Notes: generated by a model not told the origin, from the sequence alone. A DNA stretch of 64,000 bases from Isoetes taiwanensis (GCA_021234155.1 JAJEKV010000049.1:2075487-2139486), one strand, 5' to 3'. Shown: positions 1 through 11,429, counted from the first letter of the stretch. Made by a program: numbers and translations.

Positions 1-430
1 AATGGCAGTGAATATATATTATAGTGCATTTTTTTTATGAATCTACCATCTACCTTCAAGCAAACAGGAATTAATTGAGTTATACAATTATAATGGTCCC
101 TAGTTAAACTACATGCTCCATACGCAGCATGGGACCGGCTCAACTAGCCACATCACTAAATATCGAGCTCAAACTGTGAACCTTTTAGCTCGAAGCAGTT
201 TTGATTGCAGTGCCAGCTCTATGCCAAAGCCTTGCCTATCATGTATAAATTGAATGATAAATCACAGTTTCTATACATTCGAGTCAATGTTGAAATGCTG
301 TTGACTCCTATACATTGCGTGGGTTTATTCATGGATAGGTTCATCAATGACTATCCAATTACAGGAAAACCCCATGTATGCATAACTCAACTCATAATTT
401 TCTGTCTGATCCATCATGAAACTATTTTTA
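1..430. other. 3' flank of the kinase gene, no gene seen
   Basis: AT-rich sequence downstream of the kinase stop codon. I see no convincing coding region, RNA gene or transposon end. The 85-codon open frame at 205-462 has no recognisable motif and overlaps the kinase stop codon. Confidence 0.5.
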
Positions 431-2800
431 CTACATGGTCTGGTGGTCTGGAAGTAACTTAGCTATCAACTTATCCACATGGATGATTACTGCATCAATA
501 TCAGGTCGAAGTGCAACTCTTGGCTCTATCAACCAGCTTACAAACTTTTTCAAATAATCTGGATATGGGGGGTCGGGATCTTGAGGCCATTTCATAACTC
601 CATTCATGGCTGCTAACTGCAAGCTTCCTCCGCCATCACCGATAGAATATTCAAAGGGTGACACTCTATACCTATGGAAGAAAAACAATCCATTAACTTG
701 TAATTGGTTCCAAGGTAATTACTTGCATAGCACACAACAGACACGCGCTCTATTCTATGTGCTTGCAGTGATGTATACTGATTCTTACATCACCTGTAAT
801 AAGTATTAAGTTTAGAAATGAGTAAAGACTTACATAGTGGTAAAGAGAGTACACCCAAGAGACCAGATATCAGTCATTTCACTTATGTCTGCGTTGCTTG
901 GACAATCCCAGAGTTCAGGTGCTCTGTATGGAGCTGAACAATGCTGGGCGGCCCATTCCTGCAAGGTAATACATTATTAAAACCATGACGTAATAGTGCA
1001 ATCTGGCCTAAGTCTTCTGAATCTTCCTATGTTTCTTATTTCCTGAGCCAAGCTCATAATTTGGTCATGTACAAAAGACCATCCCACCTGTTGGACCATT
1101 ATGTTCAAAAGCATCAACATGAATAGTGGCCTTTCTCTACTTGAGCATGATATTCAAACATTGTAATGATAAGTCTGATTTGCAATTCTTAACCACCCAG
1201 TTATCTTTTTCTTGCCTAACTTGACTACACAATCAACATATGTGGAACTTCATAGATACGGTGCCTCAGTAGTGTCAGGTTAAAATTTAATATGCAGCCA
1301 GTTGGAAGACATAAACTATTGAGAATATGCAAAAGACCATCCCACCTGTTGGACTTTTATGTTCAAAAGCATCCCTTTCTGTACTTGAGCATGAAATTCA
1401 AACATTGCAACTAAGTCTGATCTGCGATTTTTAACCACCCAGTTATCTTTCTCTAGCCTAACCTGACTACACAATCAACATAGGTGGAACTATGGTGCCT
1501 CAGTAAAGTCAGGTTAAATTTAATATGCAAAGACATTATAGATAACATTAACTATTGAGAACAGGAATATTAAACGAATTGGCCATCCAGTTTTTTGACC
1601 TATACCCATCCTTTAATATAGATGTTCTTCCAAGAACGATGGATGTTAGCAGGATTTCTGATCAACTAAACTCTGAGTTCTATAAGTGCATATCATCTGG
1701 AATATTGTCCACCGGTAAATGAATGCAGCATCTCCAAAACATTATATATCCTCCTAATAACCATTCCAACACACCAGCTGAACTTAAACAGCTTACATTG
1801 ATAAATTTTCATTTACTATGTGGATGGAAAGTATGATAAATTTTCATTTACTATGTGGATGGAAAGTATGCTAACCTGTAGAGATATAGCCTCTAATCGA
1901 GATCTTACTTGCCTTCTTGATGGAGTAGCACTTCCAAAATCCATTAGCACTGCACCTGGTAGTTGGTTATTCTTCTTTGACAAAAGGATGTTCCCAGGTT
2001 TCACATCATTATGTGCATATGATGGAGAGGACTTGTGCATAAGCTTTAGTCCTTCACAAACCTGAAACAACATAACCATAGTTGGCAAAAGCAAAATATT
2101 TCTGAAAATCCATTTACAGATGGAAAAAGTCTTTCATTGTGATCTAAGCTAGTCGGCCAAGACAATGTATTGCATCAACCTGTTTGAAGATATGTAGAAC
2201 AGTAACAGTTGGAAAAAATTCCTTCTTTGCACGCATATGATCTAAGTTGTCTTGCAGGCTGCCATCCAAATAAGCAGGGAACAAGAGATAAGCTTCCTGA
2301 TTCCACTTTCCTGCCTCCAGGCCCTGCCACATTGCATTAAGATTTGTTTGATCATATATCAATTTCAGATGCTTGGCAAGAGCACCAGTTACCTTAACGG
2401 AAATTATTGAATGTTCAAGGAGAGGAAGCAGATTAGGATGTTTAAAAAGAGATGAAATACGGATCTCCTTTTTTACTAAATCCAACTGATCCTCAGTTTG
2501 GATCAGCACTTTCTTTAAAGCATAGCAACCATCTTCTGCAAGCATTCAAACAAAATCATCATAATTACAAATGTGGCAATGATTGCTTTGTTTCACTACT
2601 CTATGCAGAGCCTGACCTGATGCTTCAAAAGCATGCTTTCCTTCTCTGTGATGCTGAACCTCCTTCACGAGAAATACAAATGCATATCCACCTTCTCCTA
2701 GCTGCCTGACTATTTTAAACTGCCTCTTATTCACCCAAATCTCTGATCCCCCACTCACAGCTTCATACAGAGCATGCAGACCTGAAAACGTGCATCCCAT
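431..2800 (-). CDS. STK16/PK3-like serine/threonine protein kinase, six exons, complete
   Basis: Coding exons, in transcript order: 2800-2617, 2535-2393, 2323-2180, 2061-1876, 958-834 and 671-431. All introns are GT-AG and the exons join in frame to about 340 residues ending in TAG, close to the usual plant PK3/STK16 length. Visible motifs: glycine loop GEGGYAFVF, lysine in YALKKV, catalytic loop HNDVKPGNIL, DFG in LMDFGS, and the substrate region APYRAPELWDCP followed by DIWSLGCTLF. The catalytic loop has HND rather than HRD, as in plant members of this family. I chose the start at 2800 because it gives MGCTFSGLHALYEAV. The MGC start matches family members, where Gly2 and Cys3 are acylated and place the kinase on Golgi or plasma membranes. 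An upstream in-frame ATG at 2866 would add 22 residues and hide that site. Function is known for the family, not shown here. The gene looks intact. Confidence 0.93.
1073..1537. repeat. Two diverged direct copies inside kinase intron 4
   Basis: About 1073-1300 and 1329-1537 share a roughly 200-bp sequence starting near AGACCATCCCACCTGTTGGA and ending near GTCAGGTTAAA. They differ by substitutions and small deletions. They lie wholly in the 917-bp intron (1875-959), so they do not affect the protein. Confidence 0.8.
1800..1869. repeat. 35-bp perfect tandem duplication next to a splice donor
   Basis: A 35-bp unit (starting ATAAATTTTCATTTACTATG) occurs twice in a row just inside intron 4. It ends a few bases from the exon-4 donor at 1876/1875. 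Confidence 0.85.
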
Positions 2801-2869
2801 CTTCCCAAGATTTGATAATACAATATATTTTCCAGTATCTTTAAGTAAATCCTCATACCATTGCATCAG

Positions 2870-4800
2870 ATCTTACCCAAAGCTTCCCACATCCTTTGCA
2901 ATCAAGATCTACTCCTCCACGAATTTACCAAGGGGACTACATTAATGTAAAGGGCTTGACTTACTTGGGCAATTAATCTGAGTCTTAATCTGATGGATTG
3001 TCCACGGTGGTCTACGTGCCCATCCCCCGTAAGGATTGCAACACCAAGAGGAAATTCTTGGCACGCACGTTTCTAGATACTCTTGACCATTAGTTAAGTG
3101 GAGAAAAAGTTTAGTTGCCCTGTATCATATCGTCTAAGTACAACATTTTGTATTTTTTTTTTTTTTAAAGTTTTAACCATTGTTAAACCATTGAATTATC
3201 ACGTATTAACAATGGATACACCAAAATGTGCAAATACATGCACATGTCAGTGGTTCGATCAGGCCTGAGCCTGAACCTGAACCTGATAAGCTCCGATGAA
3301 CGACGCATATGCAGCTAAATCACATGCAGCCATAACCCAACAACAAGAAACCAGCAGCTAGTTGCCGCCACTGTATAGAGGCGTGACAAGCAGGCAGCCC
3401 AAATTTGAAGAAATAGGCAGGGTTTGTGTCTGGAATGGAGCATGTCGGATTCAGCTGCCTTCAAGCAACCACTGCATCTTCACCCAGAACAAAATCCGAA
3501 ATACAAATCTAAAGTGGTTGTGCATTCGAAATTAAAACTGAGATAAATATTTTGAATGAAATCTGAGGCAAGACAACATCTGAGGCATGCAACTCCACAA
3601 CAACAGGAAAAAACCCTTTCTAAATGGCGAGAATTATTCCATGGCTAAAACAGAAAGCAGATGAGCGGCTACTGCAATCTTGGGGACCATGGCAATCTCT
3701 TGCAGCCTACGAGCACGCAAAACAACCTGCTTTCCAAAAATTTACTATGTCCAACATTTACAGAAAAAAAGCCATCCCAAACCGTTCAAAAAAAAAAGCC
3801 CAATTCCAAACCATTGAAAAAACCTTGCAAATCATCTATAGCAAATCTTATCATATCACAATAAGGTTACTTTGTTATGTTGTTTCTTTTTGAGCCCTGT
3901 ATTGGAAGGTAGGCCTATAAATATTTAGCACTTATTAAATTGGGATTTTTCGGTTTGACAAGATTTTTTTCTTTTTTGGGTTGCTCCTAAGAGTGGGTTC
4001 ACATGCAACAGTGGTCGGAGAGGGGCCCTGTTACACCCTTTGCAAATTGGTGATGGTCGGCGATGGTGGGCGTAAAAGGGCGTAGCATTTTACATGACGG
4101 TGAAGGCCGCGATGGTGCATGTGCCTAAGGGCAAACTCTCTTTCATGTGGGTATAGGGCATATTCAAGGTATATGCCAGTATATACCCGGATATGCTTTG
4201 TGACTGGCCTAAATTGGCTACTCCAGGTAACTTTGCCCGTCGCCTGTTCTGCTTCCGCCAGTTCTTTTCGCTATGGTAGTGCCAGAGTAGGTAACTCTAC
4301 CGGTCGCCCATTCTTCTCCCGCCCGTTCTTTTCGATATGGTAGTACTAGATACTCTGTTCTGTCGTGCTAAGATAAGTATTCTAAATATAAATCCAGCGG
4401 AAACACAGGTGCTCAGTTACAAGCAACAGAAATTGCCAGTGATCAGTAAGATTGTTCCTCTTTTGCCGCAAAATACCACCTTATATTAGAAGCTTAAACA
4501 AATCTATACAACTCATTATTATGCAATGATGTCCGGTACAGAGGCCATGTCCATTATGATGCAATGCATTGCTGTGAGTATGGCAATATTTTTATATTTC
4601 AAACAATCATAAACTTAAATTCTTGCAATTTCAGTTAGGCACCCCAAATTTCCTTCAAAAGCCTCTGACTGAAGAAAAACTGAAGAATATCTGGCAACAT
4701 GTTGCCCATAAGGTATTCTCATCTTCTTTTTGTTCTAGTTACAAGGTATCTCAAATCAAGAAATAGGATCCTTATACGCATGGTTATCCCCTTAGATGCA
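2870..4800. other. Intergenic region upstream of the kinase, no gene seen
   Basis: This stretch should hold the kinase 5' UTR and promoter on the minus strand, but no promoter element can be named with confidence. Only short unrelated open frames are present. A 64-bp imperfect tandem pair beginning GGTAACT at 4226 and 4290 (ending TATGGTAGT) lies near its right end. Confidence 0.45.
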
Positions 4801-4827
4801 AGCATGGTTATCCCTTAGGTGCAAGCA

Positions 4828-5082
4828 TGCAGAGATGAAGCCTAATACTCTGCTTTCGAAGCCATGCAACAAAATAGCATTAGGCCAAATGATATGACAT
4901 TCGGCAGTGCACTTAGAGCATGCGGTTGTGCAGGCCTTGTTGATGAAAGTTGTAGATATTTCAAATGTATGAAAGAATATTATGATGTGAAGCTAAACTT
5001 CTTACATGGTAATTGCATGGTAGATCTTTTTAGTCATGCAGGATTCTTTAATGAAGCGGAGACTCTCTTCAATCTAGCCTAG
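4828..5082 (+). pseudogene. PPR protein fragment, truncated on both sides
   Basis: The frame reads PNDMTFGSALRACGCAGLVD, then YFKCMKEYYDVK, then CMVDLFSHAGFFNEAETL. These are two consecutive pentatricopeptide motifs of the plant combinatorial or DYW class; such proteins bind organellar RNA. Only about 75 codons remain, against several hundred in a normal member. No upstream PPR motifs are visible, and downstream the sequence runs into a LINE 3' tail. A gene fragment or decayed retrocopy is the best reading. A 22-bp near-duplicate around 4777-4830 (GCATGGTTATCCC twice) precedes it. Confidence 0.7.
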
Positions 5083-5111
5083 TGACTGCGTGGTACATGG
5101 CAATATTGAGC

Positions 5112-5592
5112 AAGGAAGGAAGGAAGGAAGGAAGGTTCTTTTATCGTCCGCGGAGGCCAATCGGCCTATGGGACCAAAATTACACGGGTGCAGCAAGCCC
5201 GTTGCTACCCGGATTAAAAAACCCCCCCTTATGAGGGAAAAACTGTCGCATCAACAAGCCTGCTGGCAGCTGTACAAATATACATATAGACATGAATTCC
5301 CGGCACCTCAGGTAGGCGCCTGGGGGCAGAGGTGAGTCCGCAGATCCAAAACCTCCTGGAGGTAGGAGCCAAGGGATCGAACTGACGACGTACTGAGTAG
5401 CTCGTGCAGGGGCAGACCAGGTCGCACCAAGAGAATGTAGCGAGCCCGAATCTGACTATAGGCTGGACAGCTCTGGAAGGCATGGCTTTCATCCTCAAGA
5501 ACCCCCAGCGGGCAACACTGACAAAGCCTGTCCTGGCGCGGCTCTCCAACCCACCGACCCGTCTCAAGCCAAGGGAGATCCTGTTCTAGCAA
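5112..5592 (-). mobile_element. 5'-truncated LINE 3' end with (TTCC)n tail
   Basis: Read on the minus strand, the frame at 5592-5308 carries a retrotransposon-type zinc knuckle (CQCCPLGVLEDESHAFQSC), typical of the C-terminus of plant LINE polyproteins. It is followed by a 3' UTR, a short hairpin (5154-5167), the box GGACGATAAAAGAA and a TTCC microsatellite that ends the element at 5112. The 5' part is missing, as is usual for target-primed insertion. It interrupts or abuts the PPR fragment. The right boundary is approximate. Confidence 0.8.
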
Positions 5593-5639
5593 ACTTCATG
5601 ACTTGAATTGTCATTTTACTGCAGGCTATGTGCTTATGT

Positions 5640-6330
5640 CAATAGTCACTACAAATGAAAAGGGATATCAGAGTCAGTTATAGCTTCAGAAAGATATTTC
5701 TGGTGTTTTTTGAGGTGAAAACAGTGTTCTTATGGATACATATTTCTCTACTGCTAATTCTGACACTATGTCTAATTCTATGGATGATGCTATATCATTT
5801 TAACCAATCTAATGCTATAACTGACGTTAAAACTACCGCATGAGTTGATGCACCATGAATCAAATGTGTTAGCATTAGGTTCAAGCATACATGTACTCTG
5901 ACTCTAATTATGATTCTATGTGACTCTAGAGATGACGATATATCATTTTAACAAATCTAACGCTATGACTGACATTATGGCTGACGCCTAAGCTAATGCA
6001 CTATAAGTCAAAGGTGCTAGCATTAGGTTCAAGCATACATGTCATCTGACTCTAGTACTGACCTTACCGTTGATGCCACGCATGACTTTATATTGACCCT
6101 TAATTCTGACTCTATGTCTGACACTATTATCGGTTCTAATTCTGACTCTACTAATGACTCTATATTTGATGCTATTATGGACTCTATATCTAACCCTATG
6201 TCTGATGCTATCGTTGACTCTTACAGTAGTATGAACTCTACTACTCATGCTAACATGTAATTAAACTCTTGTTTGTACGCTATCTCTAAAATTAATGCTA
6301 TCATTGACTCTATGTCCAAATCTGTACCAT
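5640..6330. repeat. Degenerate GACTCTA / TCTGAC satellite-like repeat
   Basis: Short variants of GACTCTATGTCTGAC and TCTAATTCTGACTC recur across the region. The first half is also an approximate tandem pair, with AGCATTAGGTTCAAGCATAC at 5871 and 6019 (period 148 bp). Open frames here give only serine/aspartate or valine/arginine-rich low-complexity peptides, so I treat it as non-coding. The inverse of the same motif recurs at 52,340-52,660 and 56,830-56,950. Confidence 0.75.
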
Positions 6331-6867
6331 CAACTCATATAGTATGCACTCTAACTAGTCATGCACTTTGTTATATTTTTTAACCATTTAAATAATCGCA
6401 TATGCAAATAAACCAAAAGAGACACTTGCCATCTATTCAAAGAACCATTTGTCGCTACACTCGTAATATAATTACTCTTTCTCTAAATTTTTTCTCTTTC
6501 TCAAAGTCTTCATTTCATACCATCCTATGTGGCTAGAACAAGATTGACAAGCCTACGAATATACTATAAAGTGTCCATTATCGTATTTGTCTCAAGTGAT
6601 ACAAAAGTTGATAAATGCATAATGCTAGCAATTGTATCAAGAGTATCTCAACACGATATTCTTTACAATGAAATATACTTAAAAAAGATTGAGCTGATCT
6701 TTGGTAATGTCATATAGCAAATCATGCTCAACCGCTTCTCTTTCATCATCATTCAATTTCAAAAGGAGCCACGATACATGTTTCTCTATCTAATTTTCTT
6801 TGTCATTTTCCTCATCAAAGTAGTCATCAAGCATATGATGTTATGGGCTATGCATTGGAGACCTCAA

Positions 6868-7446
6868 CTAAAGGTGTGAATCATGATCGTGATCAATGGT
6901 TTCTTTACCTGGGTCAATCAACTCCAACTCAAGAGGAAGCATGCTATTAGATGATGATCCTTGAGTATCACAATTAGAATCATTGAGGGCAGGCATGGCA
7001 ATAACTCTCTGAGAAGTTGGTTGTGAATTAACCACTATCTGCCATTCCTTATCCCTAGGATTATGATGGAAAAAAACTTGCTTCACCTGACTAGGAAATA
7101 TAAACGGCTTGTCCAGATCCCTCAAGACATGTGAAGTGTCTACCTCATAGAATCCAGAAGGGTGTGCCCCAATGGTTTGATTTCTTCCTTGGGTTTGTGT
7201 TTTGAACCATTTGGTCTTTAATACGTTCACATGGAATGGATGAAAGCTCAAATCCATGATTTTGGTGATAATTCCAACATAATCCACATTGCCATCAATA
7301 GGATTTATGTCCTTTGCACTGCATTGACTCCTTTGAAGAAAAGAAGCGATTATTCCAGAGTCAAAAGTGACACGATCTTTGTCAACTTCCTTAATATAAA
7401 AGTGTTGTCTATATGCCCACATTGAAGAATGGCATCTTATTTGCAA
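6868..7446 (-). pseudogene. CACTA (En/Spm) TNP2 transposase fragment, DUF4216 region
   Basis: The frame contains MWAYRQHFYIKEVDKDRVTF, VDYVGIITKIMDLSFH, VLKTKWFK and later a VFFHHNPRDKEWQIVV block. This is the C-terminal DUF4216-type region of plant CACTA transposases. A second TNP2 copy at 37,250-38,050 in this window has the same block order. Only about 190 residues are present; the transposase core is absent next to it. N-terminal TNP2 sequence lies on the same strand at 13,342-13,905, about 6 kb upstream in transcript direction, so both may come from one disrupted element. That link is an inference. Confidence 0.75.
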
Positions 7447-7550
7447 GTGAGAAAAGAAACATTACTAACAGTTTTGAATTAAAATACATATTGAAAAACA
7501 TTGCTTGTAGTTTCCAACAACATATATATTAGATTGATATCTCTAAATTA

Positions 7551-7590
7551 TTCTACAAGAAATTTATCGCGGCGGCCAAGGCCGCCGCGA
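7551..7590. mobile_element. CACTA-like terminus with GC-rich palindrome
   Basis: CTACAAGAAATTTA is followed by a 24-nt inverted repeat at 7567-7590 with 11-bp arms (TCGCGGCGGCC) around AA. Plant CACTA elements commonly start CACTACAAGAAA with subterminal CG-rich palindromes. Here the first bases read TTCTA instead of CACTA, so the end is mutated. The orientation implies an element extending rightward, over the gene-fragment mosaic. No matching right end was found by eye. Confidence 0.5.
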
Positions 7591-7641
7591 ACATTTCTCT
7601 TTGTTAGCTTGGTGTCAGACCCCAAGTATTTTGAACATTTT

Positions 7642-8467
7642 TTATTTTGAACTTTTATTATTGACAGCTCTTGTTATCTTGCCAGGGACTTTTCTAAATC
7701 GGGGAAAGAGTACTTGCTCTTGGTTGTTTACTGGGTGATCCACTAAGTCTTCTTCCTCTAGCAATGCTTCAATTTTCATTGACATCCCATAAGAGATTCC
7801 ATCAATCATTCCAAGTTTCTTATTCAGCCTGATTCCATCATTAACATTTGCAGCATGTAATGCAGCACCTAGAGCGATTGCCTTATCTGCATCCAAATGC
7901 CTCTCCAGGCTCTTCTTGCCCAAGAAATCCAATAGTGTTGCTTGCAGCTTTGTAACACGAGTCGTCTACTGCAAACAGATCAGCATTAGACAGTCCAACA
8001 TCCTTCAGGACACTTTCAATGGGAGCAATAGCACGCTGCCAAATGTCAGTGCACAGCTCTTCAAAACGTTTCCTAGTGATTGTACTCTTAAAATCAAGAT
8101 CATTATGAACGTTGTCGACAAAAATCGGAGCATCTGTATTTGCACGAAGAACCTCCTTGATCTTCTTTACCTGTTTCTTCAATTTTGCCATTGCTTCTGG
8201 AAACTTTCTAACATCAAATCCACTGCCAACAATTTTATTGAATTCATCAGCAAAGTGTTCTACTAATCTTAACTCCATGGCTTGACCACCAAGCTCTGAT
8301 TCCCATCTTATACCTTTTACCTGGAAGTAATTAAAGGTGTCATTTTTGCCTCTCTCCTTTACTGTATATGATGAAAAGTAAATAATGGCTGCATAGGCAC
8401 TGTTGGCACACATGTCATAAAACAACACATTCCTAGATTCGTTAGAAAAGTCCAGATCTTGGAACAA
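7642..8467 (-). pseudogene. HYOU1/HSP70-17-like chaperone fragment
   Basis: The minus-strand frame reads NESRNVLFYDM, ELGGQAMELRLVEHFADEFN, DVRKFPEAMAKLKKQVKK and then, after a break, FLGKKSLERHLDADKAIALG, followed by GIRLNKKLGMIDG. This order matches the middle of the HYOU1/GRP170 branch of HSP70 (plant HSP70-17), an ER chaperone ATPase. The motif that normally joins the halves (GGATRVPK-like) is damaged: several codons are lost and the frame shifts at about 7930. The fragment stops at 7642, far short of a full-length protein of more than 800 residues. A further exon-like piece of the same protein lies upstream at 11,205-11,345. Sequence encoding two unrelated enzymes separates the two parts. 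Confidence 0.85.
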
Positions 8468-8469
8468 AG

Positions 8470-9540
8470 GGCAAATATGCCCATCCGAAAGCTCTCACTG
8501 CCCTACGTAACCCCCCGTGTGAATATGCACCCAAACCAAAGGGGGTTTAAGGGGGATTTTAATTTAAATGTGTCAAATGCAATGGTTTGTATTAATAATC
8601 TTAGTTGTGTGTTAATAGTTTGTGTTAACTAAAAAAAATTTTTGCCCCTTCGGGGCCTTAAGGATGGTGTAGGGGTGTAGATATAGACAATTTAAGTAAT
8701 TGCGATGACCTTACTAGAAATTGTCCAAATTTAGGTCGGGCATAATATGCAAAGCTAGAACCATATGGAGGTAGTAAGAAAAAGATATTGCAAATACAAA
8801 GTAAAATTTGTCTAAAGAGAAGCAATAGAATTATAAGTAATCACCATAAATGAGATAATAGAATTACATAATAGACCTTCTAATCCAGCATTTCCATGCG
8901 TGATAGTGGCTGGATTATAATATAATATGCCTCTGCCCTATTCATGAGTGACTAGCCAAGCCCGACTCCTTCAGAAGAAGATACAACAGCCAGATACTAT
9001 ACGAATCTTGCACCTGTGGATGATGGCAATACACCTTCCATTTCTGCTAGCAGCACTGACCAACCTTTGAAAAGTACAAATAATGTGATTGAAATCATGA
9101 AGATAAGAAGAATATTGTGGCATCATGTCCCCTGCAATAGAACATGGAAAGGACCTAAAGATAATGAGAAGGGAACCCTGCAAGGTAAGAATGATCATCC
9201 AGGAAGTTTTTTCTACCATTCATTGTATATTAATGAATGCCCAACATCCATGTGGATGCAACTAGTTGTCCATGAGCATGCAACCATCACTCATCTCCCA
9301 GAAACGCCAATCTACATGTTAGATGGCTCGGCTACATGCAAAGAGTACGCACAAAAAGAAGCCACTAATTATGCTCGTTGCATAATTCCACACTGGAGAG
9401 TCACAAGAACCCAAAAGGACTCAAAAAGGAAAATCTGCCTTCTTATATGCTCATTGCTTCACTTATGCTCCTATGGATCCTACCTTACATGCTAAGTTAA
9501 GGAGAAATGTATATCAGTTTGTAGATAATCCAGTCAGACA
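8470..9540. other. Spacer between gene fragments, nothing recognised
   Basis: The plus-strand frame at 9016-9495 is the longest here, at 159 codons. It shows no motif I recognise and has uneven composition. I do not call it a gene. Confidence 0.4.
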
Positions 9541-9542
9541 GC

Positions 9543-9964
9543 CTAAGAAACAAGGTCCTGTCTTGAGGGCTGACAACAAAAGAAAAGCTTGGTATTCCAA
9601 GTAATACCGCAGAAAACAAGCCGATGAAACCTACAACAATATAGTTTGACATTTATACACTTATGAAAAGAGGGGATAGCCACAATACCATATTCATTAA
9701 GGTAATCAAGGACAAGCTTCACAAACATGTTGGATAGCACTGTTGCCTCTGGAGAATAATTAGACTCAGGACAGCTCATATCAATATGAACCACAACTTT
9801 GGGCATGCAGAAGGCAAAATCAGGTTTAAACCAAAGCCGTGACATCTTTGACTTTGAATACCTTTAACTTTTTATCTGAGATATGCTCCAGTGAATATGG
9901 TGTCCCATACCAGGGTTCCACATCGGATGTCTTATCTTCAAACAGTTTAGATGACCACAGAATC
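9543..9964 (-). pseudogene. Insulin-degrading-enzyme-like metalloprotease fragment
   Basis: In transcript order, 9964-9862 encodes ILWSSKLFEDKTSDVEPWYG followed by TPYSLEHISDKKLK. The sequence at about 9845-9690 then encodes SRLWFKPDFAFCMPKVVVHI, SPEATVLSNMFVKLVLDYLN and EYG. This matches the mid-region of M16 peptidases of the insulin-degrading-enzyme type, where EPWYGT and a LW(Y/F)KPD block occur in this order. About 40 residues that normally separate the blocks are missing, and the frame changes between them. The catalytic zinc motif (HxxEH) is not in this piece. It is a non-functional fragment on the same strand as its HYOU1 and LACS neighbours. Confidence 0.8.
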
Positions 9965-10283
9965 CTGCAATTTTAAATAGACAGCCCATAAGATGCATTC
10001 GTCCAAATTGGCAGCTTCAGCAGCAGAAAAACTAGACCTGCATATAACCAACATCTTGAAATTGCAGGTTTTGCATAACCCTAAATTACGCTACAACTCA
10101 CATGGCAATGCCTTTGATATTCTTGAGACTCCCATCTCTGATTCTGTTTCCCAAATGCTTACCAAACATTACAGAATGGGAGCTATGGTACAAGGTTCTA
10201 CTATATGACAACCAATTTTCCATATGTTAAATCATAATCAAGTTTAGTCAGCCTAATTATATATATGGTATAATGCTTTTACT

Positions 10284-10684
10284 TCAAACAGTTCGAACAT
10301 TTTCAAATGAACCACTTTGGGATGCAAGTTTTTCTTCTCTGATTGGGACAGAATAGAATACACCGTAATGCAATGAACCATTCTCGCTCTTGTCTCGGCC
10401 AAATATCATAATTGTTTCTCCCTTTTGGTGTCCAATGGCTACAAGTCCGGATGCAAAGTTCACCTTTGTTTTAAAAACATCAAAGCATAGGAGAGCCAAG
10501 AGTAGGGACCAAGTGTTACTTTCTCAAAACTTCTTCCATCCAGGGTTGTTTCAGTCTCAGTACTAATTAGAGCTCGAGTGCCAAGCATATGCCGTGATGC
10601 ATATTTATGACAAGATTGCTCAAATAGATTAGCTAGAGCATCAGATCTCAAATCCAGCCCAAAGGATGCTAAGGTATAAGCCAC
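10284..10684 (-). pseudogene. Long-chain acyl-CoA synthetase (LACS8/9-like) N-terminal fragment
   Basis: The frame at 10684-10500 reads NLFEQSCHKYASRHMLGTRA, then LISTETETTLDGRSFEKVTL, then GPYSWLSYALMF. After a one-base frame shift it continues VNFASGLVAIGHQKGETIMI followed by FGRDKSE. This is the N-terminal part of plant LACS8/LACS9-type enzymes, which activate fatty acids with ATP and CoA. The AMP-binding signature and the rest of the enzyme are absent. The frame shift and truncation make it non-functional. It sits between two parts of a HYOU1-like gene on the same strand. Confidence 0.85.
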
Positions 10685-11204
10685 CTAAACCTTAGAGAAA
10701 GAACTCTAATGGCTCAGAGACACAAACACAATCAAAATCACACTCCGAATCCGTATTCACTACATCTGAATATGTAGCTTCCGCAGAACACAGTTTAGGG
10801 GAAGCTGGTAAAAGAATAAATTAGAGCAAAGATAATCAGTAGAAGCATGTCTTCAAAAGGAGCACGCATCTGCATCATGGTCTCTGTGATCTGTAACACG
10901 CCATCCATCGACACCTTTGCAACCTGCCACAGCTAATCTAGCCACGAACCCTAAAGACGAACCCTAAAGTTATATGCCTCGTTGCTTGCATGGCCTTTCA
11001 TAAAATTAAATTAATTAAGTTTTTAAGGAACAAAAATATGCCAAGGCAAAACCATTGCAAAATCATAGCTAAAATGCCATTCAAATATGAGAATCCAGTG
11101 TGCACTCTAGATATACTGATTAGTATGCCTCGTGCAATACGCCCATGAAATCATATAAAAACCATGCCAAAAAACGTATAAAATCACAAAAAAAACCCCC
11201 TGTT

Positions 11205-11345
11205 ATAATGCTACATATTCAATGCCATACTGAAGAGCACTTGCTGAATGTTCATTAATGAGGGTCAAAACATTTATCCCAGTAATCCCAGCTGCATTAA
11301 GCAAAGCTTTCCTTTCTATTTGGCCAAAGTAGGGAGGAAAATCCA
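11205..11345 (-). pseudogene. Second HYOU1/HSP70-17-like fragment
   Basis: The frame contains PPYFGQIERKALLNAAGITG followed by INVLTLINEHSASALQYGIE, the HSP70 nucleotide-binding-domain segment of the HYOU1 type. It falls directly N-terminal to the piece at 8467-7642. The two could be exons of one gene with a 2.7-kb interval, but that interval holds LACS and IDE fragments. Confidence 0.8.
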
Positions 11346-11429
11346 GATATCTTAAGAAATGTTCAACACGGTTGACTTTGTGCGTTTCATCTTCTATTAT
11401 GCAATGGACATAACATGAAGAAGATATCA

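Noticed and set aside
1820-2709. Plus-strand frames over the kinase gene
   Set aside because: They are antisense to well-supported kinase exons.
6039-6260. Serine/aspartate-rich open frame on both strands
   Set aside because: It is translated satellite sequence; both strands are open because the repeat unit lacks stops.
7567-7590. Bacterial-type hairpin terminator
   Set aside because: The context is plant nuclear DNA; the palindrome fits a CACTA subterminal motif and has no T run.
9016-9495. 159-codon plus-strand frame as a host gene
   Set aside because: It has no recognisable motif, and it lies between decayed fragments of the opposite strand.
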